Positions 11,257 to 20,622 of a stretch of DNA of 64,000 nt are shown here, one piece after another. The position numbers were made by a program, and so were the translations under genes. A model generated the notes under the pieces. That model worked only from the letters and a program-made list of their open reading frames with translations. It ran no database searches and was not told where the DNA came from. How positions within the stretch are numbered: position 1 is the stretch's first letter; each line of letters opens with the position of its first letter. This DNA is from Ampelocalamus luodianensis (taxonomy: Eukaryota > Streptophyta > Magnoliopsida > Poales > Poaceae): contig CM070622.1 of NCBI GenBank assembly GCA_036346255.1, positions 18,750,751-18,814,750 on the forward strand, written 5' to 3'.

Positions 11257-11500
11257 CTGAGTCTCTCGTGCTCAGTCACAGTCGAGATCCCATTCTCGAG
11301 ACCGCCCAAACCACGTGTTTGGGACCGCTCAGAGCTTGCCTCTGAGTGCGACCTACACTACCCTGGATCCACGTGCCCAAGTATACTCGAGATCCCGTTC
11401 TCAAGACCGCCCAAACCACGTGTTTGGGACCGCTCAGGGCTCATTACTGAGTACGCCCAAGACTTCGCTCCTGGGTACACCAGAGCTACACGCTTGGAGT
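11257..11500. repeat. Array of evenly spaced mini-hairpins
   Basis: About nine short inverted repeats follow one another every 22-26 bases. Each has a 5-6 bp stem and a 6-11 base loop: CTGAG/CTCAG (11257), CGAGA/TCTCG (11283), CCCAAA/TTTGGG (11305), CTCAGA/TCTGAG (11328), a weaker one around GGATCC, then CGAGA (11388), CCCAAA (11410), CTCAG/CTGAG (11433), CCCA/TGGG (11456) and CCA/TGG (11480). The block from 11283 recurs at 11388, a 105-bp higher-order repeat. It lies in the non-coding 5' half of the MULE. Confidence 0.7.
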
Positions 11501-11509
11501 GCCACTAAC

Positions 11510-12739
11510 CACTCACTTGGAAAGTTTGGTATTTAGAAATGAGGTAAGTCAATTTTTACGTCTTCATGCTATACTTTATTTCTTTTTTTTGTAACACGCC
11601 TTCACTATATTTTTTAAATGGTCAATTAGTAACATGTTGTTAACCAACAGTTCATCTCGACAGGTTACATACATGGACATGTTGATAGATCACTATTATC
11701 ATTTGCAAATCCCAGGGTTACAAAGAGAAGCTGATCGACATTAGAGAAAAAAAAATTCTTCACAACCGAAGAGCAGGAAAGGTCTCAGGAGATACAACTT
11801 CTGCATTGAAAGCTAGGTGGCAGTGTCATTCGAAGTGGCCATACCCAATAGTGAGTGACGATGACACAAGTTACATGGTTAGCTTCCTTATCCTATCTTG
11901 TTATGGTCTGACATATTGTTCATCATACCTTATTTTCTATGTTATTTTTTTTTTTGTTTTGCAGTACCATTTGTTTTGCCACTATTACAAAATATTAATG
12001 TCACTGTATCGATCTTAGATAAATCTTCGGAACAGAAACTCTGATACACATGTAAGGCCACATGGGCGTATATATATATGCACCGGCCTTTAGCTACACA
12101 TATATATTACTAGTGACTTCTTTGCAACATTCACACACTGTAAAATGAATCATTTTCGGAATTGCTAGTGTGTTTATTTGGGGTCAAACAGGCAGTTAAT
12201 CATTGATAGAAACAATCGGTTTCTACTTTTATTTCAAATATACAAAAACAAAAATAAGTACCATTGCTAACTGTCAAACTTTCAATTACATAAACTATTG
12301 CAAAATGGCTATCACAACCTATCAATTAAATACAGCAGCCAACTTCATTTGCATTAAACTGATCAGCTCATATCATTGTCCATACTTAACCATCTTAATT
12401 AAATCAAGGTCAACTTGATCGTCTGATCTCAACATGATCTGCTTAATTTATGCGTGTTTCTAGTTGTGATTTTAATTCAGCTCCATATGTATATAATACT
12501 CAGGGGTAGAGCAGGTCATGGCCTAGGCCTAAAACAACATGCATGCACAAATTGCTATTGTATAGCACTAAAGAGGACAAAAAAAAACAGATTTCTATTC
12601 TACAATCACCAATTCGAACACATTCACAAATTTGTGCTACAATCATGAAACTGTATTACACAATCATACAAACACACATTCTAGTATAGCAAAAACAAAC
12701 AAATTCACATAGGTACACTAGTTATTACCTCGATCTAGG
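11510..12739. other. MULE interior, non-coding
   Basis: AT-rich sequence upstream of the - strand transposase. No exon is supported. It probably held the leader and an intron of the original transposase gene. In the - strand direction a donor-like CGAG|GTAATAAC is seen near 12733. Confidence 0.4.
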
Positions 12740-12930
12740 AGGGCGGCGCAGGGAAGAGCACCGACGGGGGAGGATGGGGGACGATGTCCGGCGGAGGGAG
12801 GAGGGCCAGCGGTGGGAGGAGGACATCCGGCGGTGGGAGGAACGGGAGGGAGGAGGGCCGGCGGCGGGAGGAAGGGGAGGTCAGAGGTCGCACGGGAGAT
12901 GGGAGCGGCGGGGAGAAATGAAGAGTGGCA
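12740..12930 (-). other. GC-rich, pyrimidine-rich leader next to the MULE end
   Basis: On the + strand this is almost pure GGAGGAGGGC-type sequence; on the - strand it reads as a C/T-rich leader like those of grass 5' UTRs. It sits just inside the right inverted repeat, where a - strand transposase transcript would begin. Role inferred from position. Confidence 0.4.
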
Positions 12931-12959
12931 TGAAGAGCTGCTGGGTCGAAAGCCTTAAG

Positions 12960-13198
12960 TGGCCACTGTCACGCCACGCGCGTTGACATAACTACTGCCA
13001 CGCAAGCCCTCCACGTTGGCACAATGGCTTGCGTGGCAGCTTTTGCCACACCATTTTCCCCAGCGTGCCAGAACATATTTGCCACACCACGGATGGTGAT
13101 GTGACCAAAGGTGTGACCAAAGAATCAGAATTTAAAATAAAATTCGTGAGAGGTTAACTTTAAAATAATTTTTTTTAAAATATTAAATATAAAAAATC
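12960..13198 (-). repeat. Right terminal inverted repeat of the MULE
   Basis: Reverse complement partner of 4885-5125, ending at the second copy of the 9-bp duplication (13199-13207). Confidence 0.85.
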
Positions 13199-13653
13199 TC
13201 ACTCGAGCCGGAATGTTGAGCCCCATAACCTGGCCACTTAGAGCCACAATCCAGCGTTTTTCAGTTCGATTCTGCAAACAACCCAACCCAAAACAACAGA
13301 TTGGATGGTCGTTATTGTTTTTTTTTTCCTTTTCTAAATTAGATTTCCTTGCTTGTGAGTAATAACAGTGGTTAATTAATTATGCCAGGTTAATTAGTAT
13401 GTTTTGATTTTCATTTTGAAGGTAGTGGATCTAGAAAGCTTGCCATATGACGTCTGCCACGCAATCTGAAAGATAATTAACTCCCTTTCAGACACAAAAC
13501 TGAAATTGACTCAGAGACTGATCTTTGAAAGGCGCAAACCCAAAAGATTCGAGAAGTGTTCAAACTTTGAAGGGGTAGCTGCTTTTCCCGCAAGGAAGCT
13601 TCAAGCTTGCGGACTACTCTTCCCAATACCCCCTACAGTGCCGCACATTTGCT

Positions 13654-13660
13654 TATAAAA
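13654..13660 (+). promoter_or_regulatory. TATA box of the 52-codon gene
   Basis: TATAAAA in the context GCTTATAAAAAGG, about 175 bases before the ATG at 13834. C/A-rich untranslated leader sequence typical of grass genes follows. Confidence 0.6.
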
Positions 13661-13833
13661 AGGCAAGCCTGTGTCCCTCCTGTCGCTCACTCTACTCTCA
13701 ATTCACAACACAATCACAAACGTAGCAGCAGCACACACTTGTCTCCACCTCCTCTCCATCCTCCACATTTATCCGGCGCCCCCTGCCTAGCTTCCTGAAC
13801 AAGAATCCGCCACCAGCAGCAGCCGCGCCACCG

Positions 13834-13992
13834 ATGGAACGCCATCACGACGCGAGGCGGCCATGGCGCGGGCAGATCAAGGCGGGCATATTCGCGAGGC
13901 TGTTCCGGTGCCTCGACCCCAAGGCGACCGAGCGGAAGGAAGGCAAGCCCAAAGAAGGCGGCGGCGGCCGCCGCGTCGTTCCCGGTGGTTGA
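13834..13992 (+). CDS. Small basic protein, 52 residues, function unknown
   Basis: A short open frame with ordinary plant gene architecture: a TATA box at 13654, a leader rich in CA and CAGCAG, an ATG in a good context (CCACCGATGG) and GC-rich codons. The protein starts MERHHDARRPWRGQ, has a possible amphipathic helix (IKAGIFARLFRCLD), and ends in a Lys/Glu- and Gly-rich tail with Arg-Arg. No signal peptide or membrane segment is seen. It lies 636 bases beyond the MULE end. I do not recognise the family. Longer frames overlap it on both strands, and a donor-like CCCG|GTGG at the end leaves open that the gene is spliced. Confidence 0.5.
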   Translation: MERHHDARRPWRGQIKAGIFARLFRCLDPKATERKEGKPKEGGGGRRVVPGG

Positions 13993-13999
13993 TCCAATC

Positions 14000-14520
14000 C
14001 GGAGGTGTTGAAGAACAAGATCTGGAGAATCAAGAATTGGGATTTGGGATCGCTCCGGTCCCAATAATGGAAACTGCTGCAGGTCCGGTTCTTGAACCGG
14101 AAGCTGCTGCTCTCTTGGAACGCAAAAGGATGGGCGCCCGGTCGGGTGGGGGTGTAAGCGTGGAATAACCAAATTTTCGCTGATTGTGTGGAGTTCTGTC
14201 TGAATTCCGAAACTTTTGGTGAACATGTGGAGCCTGTAAATTCCGGCGGCAGCCGGCAGCTGGAGTCCGTAGTCTTTTTTAACTGGGTACTTTCAATGTC
14301 AGTGTGGTGATTACATGTTGAGCATTGCCATTGGGTGGTGAACTGGTGATGAATTCCTGGTCTGTAATGTTGCAGTAACTAGTGTTGGTGTGTACTCTGG
14401 TTTCTTCACTTGAATAAGCTCTCTGCTTCTCGGTTGCAGAGTACATCGGTTGAACAAGCTCTCTGTTTCTTAGTTGTATGGAGTACTTCCACTATTCTAC
14501 ATTGGCCGTGTTTTTCGCCC
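14000..14520. other. Probable 3' UTR and spacer
   Basis: Sequence after the 52-codon gene contains two similar GAACAAGCTCTCTG/GAATAAGCTCTCTG stretches near 14410 and 14450. No coding region is supported. Confidence 0.35.
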
Positions 14521-14820
14521 TTAGTGTTTTAGTGCATCTGGAAAACTATCGTTGTGCACTTGTGCTTCTTCCTCGGTGTTCTTGAAAGCTGAAACTGGAT
14601 CGCGAGGTTGCTCATCTTTTGGAGTAATTTTCTTGCCATATTTTGATTGGCGCTGATTTGTTTGTGAACGCACAATCAGCTCCTGCTTCCCCGATAAGGC
14701 AACGACACCTCCGAATCTCATATTGTCCAGTGCCAGCGTGGCAGCTTGTATTCGGCTAAGGTCGAGGTGCTTCAGAGCAAAGTCTTCTCCTGCAAGCTGT
14801 ATGTGGGTGCTGCTTGGGCC
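14521..14820 (-). CDS. Terminal exon of an unidentified gene, 99 codons
   Basis: On the - strand an acceptor (CCTGACAG) opens a frame that runs uninterrupted for 99 codons to a stop at 14521. The first half is compact and hydrophobic in a regular pattern (GEDFALKHLDLSRIQAATLA, then FGGVVALSGKQELIVRS); the second half is charged and probably disordered (KKITPKDEQPRDPVSA, TEEEAQVHND). This looks like a genuine C-terminus, but the family was not recognised. Upstream exons are not visible, and the Pack-MULE begins only 158 bases away, so the gene may be truncated. Confidence 0.5.
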   Translation of the reverse strand, partial: GPSSTHIQLAGEDFALKHLDLSRIQAATLALDNMRFGGVVALSGKQELIVRSQTNQRQSKYGKKITPKDEQPRDPVSAFKNTEEEAQVHNDSFPDALKH

Positions 14821-15360
14821 CTGTCAGGCATTGCATCATGGACAAATTTGCTAACCAGACAAGAAAGTGGTGGCGCTTTTGTTGCCCCACTGGCCGATAG
14901 GAGCAGAAAAAAAACGGCGACTATGGAAAAAAGATGCTGCTTTTCGTGGCGTGCGGCGCTTTTGCACTGACCTCACTGGGGGTCCGGATCCCCTGGAGTT
15001 GCGAAGTTAACTCCACCTGATGGAGTTGCCAATCTCAGCCGTTCCTTCCCTCCTTCCTATGGCTTAGATTATGCCACATAACTTCTGTTTCCAACGACCA
15101 CACATTCTTGGCGTGCGGCTCCTGGTCATGGCGTTCCTAGGTGAGCATATACATACCAATGTTGTGCGTTGTTGCAGCATCTGTGTGTGTACGCATCTGA
15201 CATGCGTGTGCGACGCGCGCGTGTGCAGAGAGGTATTGGTGGGCTCGGACGGCGGAGCGGCAGGCGTCGCGGGTGCTTGCGCGGTACCTGCGGGCGGTGC
15301 TCCGGCCGGCAGGACGTGGAGTACTTCAACCTCAAGATGGGCTCAACGGCGGAGGGGATC

Positions 15361-16874
15361 TGTTGGCGCAAAAAATATGATGCGAAGAAACACCAACACA
15401 TAAATTGCGGCAAAATTGAACCCAGATGACGTCAGGATTCAACTTGGCTAAAATGCACAGCGCACAACACCTAGGCGGAGCTAGTCGTGGTGTTTGGGCG
15501 GCGGAGATGCCCTAGCTAGGTTTTCAGAACCTGGCCAGGAAAGTAGAAAGATATCGGAAAAGGAATAGGACTACAAGGAGACTACGATAGAAAAATAGTA
15601 GATGCAAATTGTATTGATCGATTGGTGATGATTACAATCGGCCATGACCCTCTTCTATTTAAAGGGTGGTAGATCTTATCCATAAGAGATCAGGACTCCT
15701 AAACCGAACAAGATTTACAGATATGATTCGGTTATGATCTCCAAACCTTCTATAACTAATAAATCTCTTTTATTCGATCACGTAAGTTCCCTGGAGTGGT
15801 TCTGAAGAGCTCCTGGAGGGAGGTCTTGGATGCTCTGGCGGGAAGTCCTTGTGAGAGGTACTGAGAAAATCTTCGTGGAAGGTCCTGGTGAGGTCCTCGT
15901 AGGAGGTCCACATGGGAGGTCTTGAGGAGATTTTGAACGGTCCTGATGAAGCCGCGTGAGTACTCCGAAGGAGGTCTTCAACGGTCCTGATGAAGTCGCG
16001 TGAGTACTCTGGAGGAGGTCTTGGCCGCGCTTTTCCTTCTTTCTTGCAGGCCGTCCGATCAAAACTGAACAACCCGATTGCAAAAGGGATTTCCAGACGG
16101 TCCGAACATTCCCGGGTGTTGTTAATCGTCCGATTTAGTTTTAACGGTCCGATTGAAATAAAGGTTCGGATGGTCCGAACATTCACATCATGCTGAATCA
16201 CCCGATCTAAATCGAATGGCTTCCCTTTGCCGCGTCTTTCCTTGTCTTCACGACCTGTTGCTTTGCAAAGATCACCTTCTAGCTATTTTGTAAAGATCAC
16301 CTTTTTGAGCCAAGATCTTCTGTTTTGCAAAGACCACCCTTTAGGACTTCTCAAGAGGTCTTTGTAGAGGCGGTCATTTTACAAAGACCACTCCCTAGGA
16401 CCTCCCAGGAGGTCTTTGGGGAGGTCACTCAGGATCACCTAAGAGGTCTTCCGGGACCTCTCAGGAGGTCTTTGTAGAGGCGTTCATTTTGCAAAAATCA
16501 CCCTCCAGGACCTCCCAAGAGGTCTTTGTGGAGGTCGCTCAGGACCACTCAGGAGATCTCCCATGACCTCTCAGGAGGTCTTTGTAGAGGCAGTCATTTT
16601 GCAAAGACCACCCTCCAAGACCTCAGAAGAGGTCTTTGTGGAGGTCGCTTAGGACCACCCCAAAGGTCTCCCAGGACCTTTTAGGAGGTCTTTGTAGAGG
16701 TCGTCCAGGACCTCTCAGGAGGGCTTTGAGGAGGTCCTCCAGGACCTCTCGGGAGTACTCTACCTTTCGATTCAAAACTAAATAGTAATTGAATCAGCAG
16801 CAGCTTTAAGCTCTCATCGTTACACCAATCAGCACTGCAATGACCATTATAGATATCAAATCTTACCATCAACA
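15361..16874 (+). mobile_element. Solo LTR inserted in the ABCB fragment
   Basis: A 1514-bp sequence beginning TGTTGG and ending TCAACA, flanked on both sides by GGATC (15356-15360 and 16875-16879). Removing it and one GGATC restores the ABCB reading across the site (STAEGI to TGVSNDS). No primer site or coding region is present, which fits a solo LTR left by recombination. The family was not identified. Confidence 0.85.
16330..16760. repeat. 110-bp minisatellite inside the solo LTR
   Basis: The string GGTCTTTGTAGAGG recurs with its T-run at 16361, 16471, 16581 and 16691, an exact 110-base step. Shorter units built on AGGTC and CAGGACCTC fill each copy and continue in looser form back to about 15800. 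Confidence 0.85.
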
Positions 16875-17625
16875 GGATCACCGGCGTCTCCAATGACAGC
16901 CTCATCGTGCAGGACATACTCAATAAAAAGGTGCCCAACTTGGTCATGAACGCCAGCAGCTACACCGTGGGGTCTGCGCTGCTGTAGCAATGCACGCTAG
17001 TGGCGTTGCCGTCTGTGCTACTGCTCATCATCGCGGGGTTTGTGTACGGCCTCGTGCGCCAGATCCAAGAGCAGTACAAGCACCCGGGCGTCGTCGCCGA
17101 GCAGGCTGTGTCGTCGGTGCGCATCGTGTGTTCGTTCGTGGCGGAGAGGAGCACCATGGCGCAGTTCTTGGCAGCGCTTGAGGAGGCGTGGCTCGGGCTC
17201 AAGCTGGTGCTCACCAAGGGCGTCGCCATCAGCGGCAACGACATCACCTTTGCCATCTCCCATCTGGGCATTCAACGCCTGGTACGGCAACCGCCTCGTC
17301 ATGTAGCACGGTTGCCAGGGTGGCACCGTCTCTGCCACCGTTGTCGTCGGCGGCCTGTGCGTACCACTACAACCCCCTCCATTTCTAGCCTATGATTCCT
17401 TCGACATTAACAAACCATATATGATCATTAGGGTTTGGGAGCGGAAGTTATGTGGCATAATCTGAGCCACAATAGGGAAGGAACAGTTGAGATTGGCAAC
17501 TCCACTAGATGGAGTTAACTTTGTAACTCCAGGGGATCCGGACCCCCTCACTATGCAACACGTTGATCATTAGCTAGAATCCTAGGAGGAGGAGATCATT
17601 GCTAAGACGGCCCTAGAAGGGAAGT

Positions 17626-17842
17626 GAACTAGCCCTCCGTTCCGAAATAACTTTGTTCAGACAAACTTGATAATCTTGATTAATGGTATTTTCTAAATAT
17701 TTAGGTTGTTCGAATGAAAATGGTATCATTAGATTTGTCATAAAAAATATTTTCATAATATTATACTCTCGTAATATTTTATAAATATATTAATATAAAA
17801 TTAAAAGTCAAAGTTTAACTTCGGAGACCGTGAAAAGTTAGA
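17626..17842. mobile_element. Stowaway-like MITE, incomplete
   Basis: Starts with CCCTCCGTTCC, the usual end of many grass Stowaway-type (Tc1/mariner) MITEs. It continues with the typical body (ATTTGTCATAAAAAATATTTT, AAAGTCAAAG). The opposite end is cut short after TTCGGAGACCGTGAAAAG. Confidence 0.6.
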
Positions 17843-17850
17843 GAGATTAA

Positions 17851-18323
17851 GAGTGTGTTGGGTTGTTTGTACTAAGTGGTGTATGTATAAGTTGATTAAA
17901 AAAAAATCATCAATGTGTTTAGTTGCTTGAATGGAATCATCACATCCTAGATGATGTAATACAAATTTATGGAATATTATCTCTGGATGTTGAACCATCT
18001 CATTCACAAAGGGTGTGTTTGGTTGCTTGTACGTTGTACTAAGTGGTACATGTATGAGTTTGTTGAAGGATAAAAAAAGCCATCAATGTGTTTGGTTGCT
18101 TGAATATAACCATCTCATCCTAGATGATGGGATACCAATTTATGGAATATTCTCTCTAGACGTTGAACCATCTCATTTACAAAAAATGGAACTACATGGT
18201 ATAAGACCATTATATCCCATTCAACTCCATCGCACCAACCAAACACACCCAAAAACAATGAAACCACATGGTACAAGACCATATCATCTCATTCAATTCC
18301 ATCCCACCAAGCAAACACATCCT
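17851..18323. mobile_element. Tourist-like MITE (outer copy, interrupted)
   Basis: Its ends are inverted (GAGTGTGTTGGGTTG and the complement of CCAAGCAAACACATCC). TAA lies at both borders, as expected for PIF/Harbinger insertions. A second member of the same family sits inside it at 18011-18250. With that removed, the outer copy matches the inner one along its length. Confidence 0.65.
18011..18250. mobile_element. Tourist-like MITE (inner copy, intact)
   Basis: A 240-bp element with terminal repeats GGGTGTGTTTGGTTG / CAACCAAACACACCC (one mismatch), flanked by AAA on both sides. It is inserted in a relative of itself at a position that corresponds to its own CAAAAA tract. Confidence 0.72.
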
Positions 18324-18409
18324 AAGTATTTAAAAGAAGCAAGACCCATCCCATCACGCGTCATGTTCTGTTTTCTTTACATTAAATTCCTGGGAAACCG
18401 TGGCGAGGG

Positions 18410-18966
18410 TAGGAGTGAAAACGGGTCGGATACGAGCGAACATTGCATTTCCTATATTCCAGCCCATATTTTTACCCCGGATTCGGATTAAGATATGGAT
18501 ACCCCAGGTAGGGATACAAATATTGTTTTTCTGCGTACGGGACACAGGACGGATGCAGATCAGGTTCGAATCGGTTACGGATAACTTGATGGATAGTGTA
18601 CACATAAAGAAAAGATATAACTTTGCCAACAAAAGTGTCAAATTACATTACCTATTAAAGAATTATTTATCCTACGTAACAACATAAACATAATCAAATA
18701 TAAATTTATATTATATATTAGTCAATGACTAAAAAACCATAGAGGATATAAAAAATATTGATGTTTATCAGATATCCTAGAAAATACATATACGGGTCAG
18801 ATATTGCTTTTCGCATATTCTGGCTCATATCCCATAAGATTTTTCGGATACAGAATCGGATAATATCGGATGCAGATCTGGACTAAAAAAAGGTAACCCG
18901 GACGGATTTTTTCCCCAGATACGGCATCAGATCAGACAAGAATTATTCGCCCGATTTTCACCCCTA
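18410..18966. mobile_element. hAT-type non-autonomous element, 557 bp
   Basis: The inverted ends read TAGGAGTGAAAACGGG and the complement of CGATTTTCACCCCTA. The 8-bp flanks GGCGAGGG (18402-18409) and GGCGATGG (18967-18974) differ at one base, matching the 8-bp duplication made by hAT transposases. The interior repeats the motif TCGGATA in both directions and has no coding region. Confidence 0.78.
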
Positions 18967-18974
18967 GGCGATGG

Positions 18975-19604
18975 TACCCATATGTATCCATCAGATTTAA
19001 GCATTTCATTTGTTGAGCTGTGCATCTATTCATGAGCTTCTTTTCTTCGTGTTGTGTGCGCCCATTTTTGCGTGCGTGCACAACTGATAGCACATCTGAC
19101 GCGACCAAATATTTTGAATGAAACTGATGTGACTAACAGACGAGGAGGTAAGGAATGCTATGGGTATGGTCCACACTCATCCAAAAGTGGAAAAGCATAT
19201 CCATATCGGAATTCTACTCCATGCCTCTAGTCCAGGCATTAAAGTCTAAACCTTAAGATAGTGCACCCATCGCCTACATTTTATATCCTAGGTTGAGCTG
19301 AAGTTTGACGATCTATTCGCATGAAATAATAATATTGTCCCTATGACAATAACGTGTTCCTCTCGCACTCTCTCGAACGGAAGATTGAACCTAACTAAAC
19401 AGTAATGGTTTCACGTTGGTATGGATGCCACTATAGGAAAGATAAGCTTTTCAACATAATAATTTTGAAACGAGATTGGATTAGAAATTGATATGGAGAT
19501 GAGAATTAATAAAGTACTTTAGTGCCATATAGCAAGCAAGAAAGACATACTTAAGTTCTTGCTACAGTTTTTATTTTATTAGCGCGGCCCTAACCTTATT
19601 ATTG
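18975..19604. other. Unassigned spacer
   Basis: Nothing recognisable: no open frame of note, no repeats, no transposon ends. Confidence 0.4.
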
Positions 19605-20160
19605 TGATACCAGCTACGACGCCCCATGTCATTACCCTAGAGAGTAATCACACTTAAGGAAATGGATTACTATTCGTCTGCCCGGTAGGACACCGCTCTG
19701 ACGAATAGTAAGCCATACCAGAGTCAATGCAGCAGAACAATAAGATAGAAATTGTACTCTTTATTACAGCTAGCCACGCAAGGCTATGGTTCTTTATTAC
19801 AATAGTAATTTACAAGTGCAAAATGAGGCTAAGTCCCCTCGCTTGCCTTCCTTGCCTCACTGGTCTTCTATTCATCCTACACACCGGATATGGTGCCCAT
19901 CTTGCCCGGCTCCTCATTGTGAGCACCCTCCCCTCCTGTGGTCGCATTGGTACCTACGTGTCCTTCGTCCCACTCGGAATAATTTTCGGCCGGACTAGGA
20001 TATAACAAAGGAGAATAATAGCAAGTTTGAGTACTAGTGTACTCAGCAAGTATTAATAGCAAGAATGCACTGGATGACTCATCTCTGTTCGTTATTACAT
20101 TTTCTAGCTCATCTCTTTTCTGAAAATAAACAACTCATTGAAACATTAAGTGGAAGGTTT
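19605..20160 (-). mobile_element. LTR fragment (gypsy-like)
   Basis: Starts TGTGATACCAGCTACGACGC and contains GTGTACTCAGCAAG, a phrase shared with the two gypsy-type LTRs further along (near 44570 and 56880), all read in the same direction. By comparison with those it is the end of an LTR that points to the - strand. The other border is not clear, and sequence of the LINE follows. Confidence 0.5.
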
Positions 20161-20622
20161 TAGTTCTGAAAAGACTACTAGTCACGGTCACAACTTGGTG
20201 TGATGGAGGCTTCTCGAAGGAGCTTCGTTGGAGGGCCGCTCCTCCATTCGTCTCCCCATGGCGAGCACATGGCGAGATGGGAGGGGAGCGATCTCCGGCC
20301 CACGGGAGGCGCTTTGTTCGAAGCTGCGGACGTGAGTCGACATGGGTCATGGGAGCATGAAGCTTCGCGTCCGGGGCGGAGCAGTCCTAGGCCGACCCAT
20401 AAATTCGGTACATCTCTTGTCGACAACTTTGCTCATTCCTGGCGGCACATTCTGAGCACTTCGTGGAGGTGGGTTCCGAAGCGTGCGTGTGTGGGCGATT
20501 TAGGGTTTGTAGCGAGGGAGAGTGAAGTGTTTCGGTGGGGATTGGGAGCTTGAGTTGTTTGGCAAATTTTAGATCCGCCGCCTCTCACCAGATATTACAC
20601 AGAAGCTGTGAGAGGGGAGGTG

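Larger units (their letters stand above)
4885..13198 (-). mobile_element. Mutator-like element (MULE), 8.3 kb, decayed autonomous type
   Basis: The ends are inverted repeats of about 240 bp (4885-5125 and 12960-13198), rich in the motif GTCACGCC. The nonamer TCACTCGAG sits immediately outside both ends (4876-4884 and 13199-13207): a perfect 9-bp target duplication, the signature of Mutator transposition. Inside, on the - strand, are a broken MuDR-type transposase (8140-10791) and a second ORF relic (6070-6698). The rest is repeats: a 123-bp minisatellite, a telomere-like tract, a two-copy repeat and a mini-hairpin array. The transposase is clearly defective, so the element could move only with help. 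Confidence 0.88.
15120..17390 (+). pseudogene. ABCB (MDR/P-glycoprotein-like) transporter fragment
   Basis: Captured fragment of a full-size plant ABC exporter, covering part of the first transmembrane domain. A first piece ends in a donor-like CTAG|GTGAGC near 15141, and the next begins at a GTGCAG acceptor near 15228. Recognisable segments are RTAERQASR and ARYLRAVLR, then MGSTAEGI up to 15360. After the LTR comes VSNDSLIVQDIL, KVPNLVMNASSY, VALPSVLLLIIAGFVYG, EQAVSSVRIVCSFVAE and GNDITFAI up to about 17390. Nucleotide-binding motifs (Walker A/B, LSGGQ) are absent. There is an in-frame stop after VGSALL, a frameshift after VLR, and further breaks. Non-functional. Confidence 0.82.
14978..17545 (+). 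mobile_element. Pack-MULE-like element carrying ABC transporter gene pieces
   Basis: Inverted repeats of about 105 bp bound this element (14978-15085 and 17444-17545). The outer ends read GGGGGTCCGGATCCCCTGG and its complement. The heptamer CCTCACT lies outside both ends (14971-14977 and 17546-17552), so the target duplication appears as 7 bases overlapping a C-run; a full 9-bp copy is not clear. The cargo is a stretch of an ABCB-type transporter gene with an intron remnant, later interrupted by a solo LTR. No transposase is present. Confidence 0.75.

Noticed and set aside
13714..14226. 170-codon frame on the - strand over the 52-codon gene
   Set aside because: Composition reflects the GC-rich + strand gene. 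Promoter, leader and start context all support the + strand.
15361..16874. Possible intron of the ABCB gene
   Set aside because: No splice sites at the borders. TG...CA ends and a GGATC duplication identify an inserted LTR.
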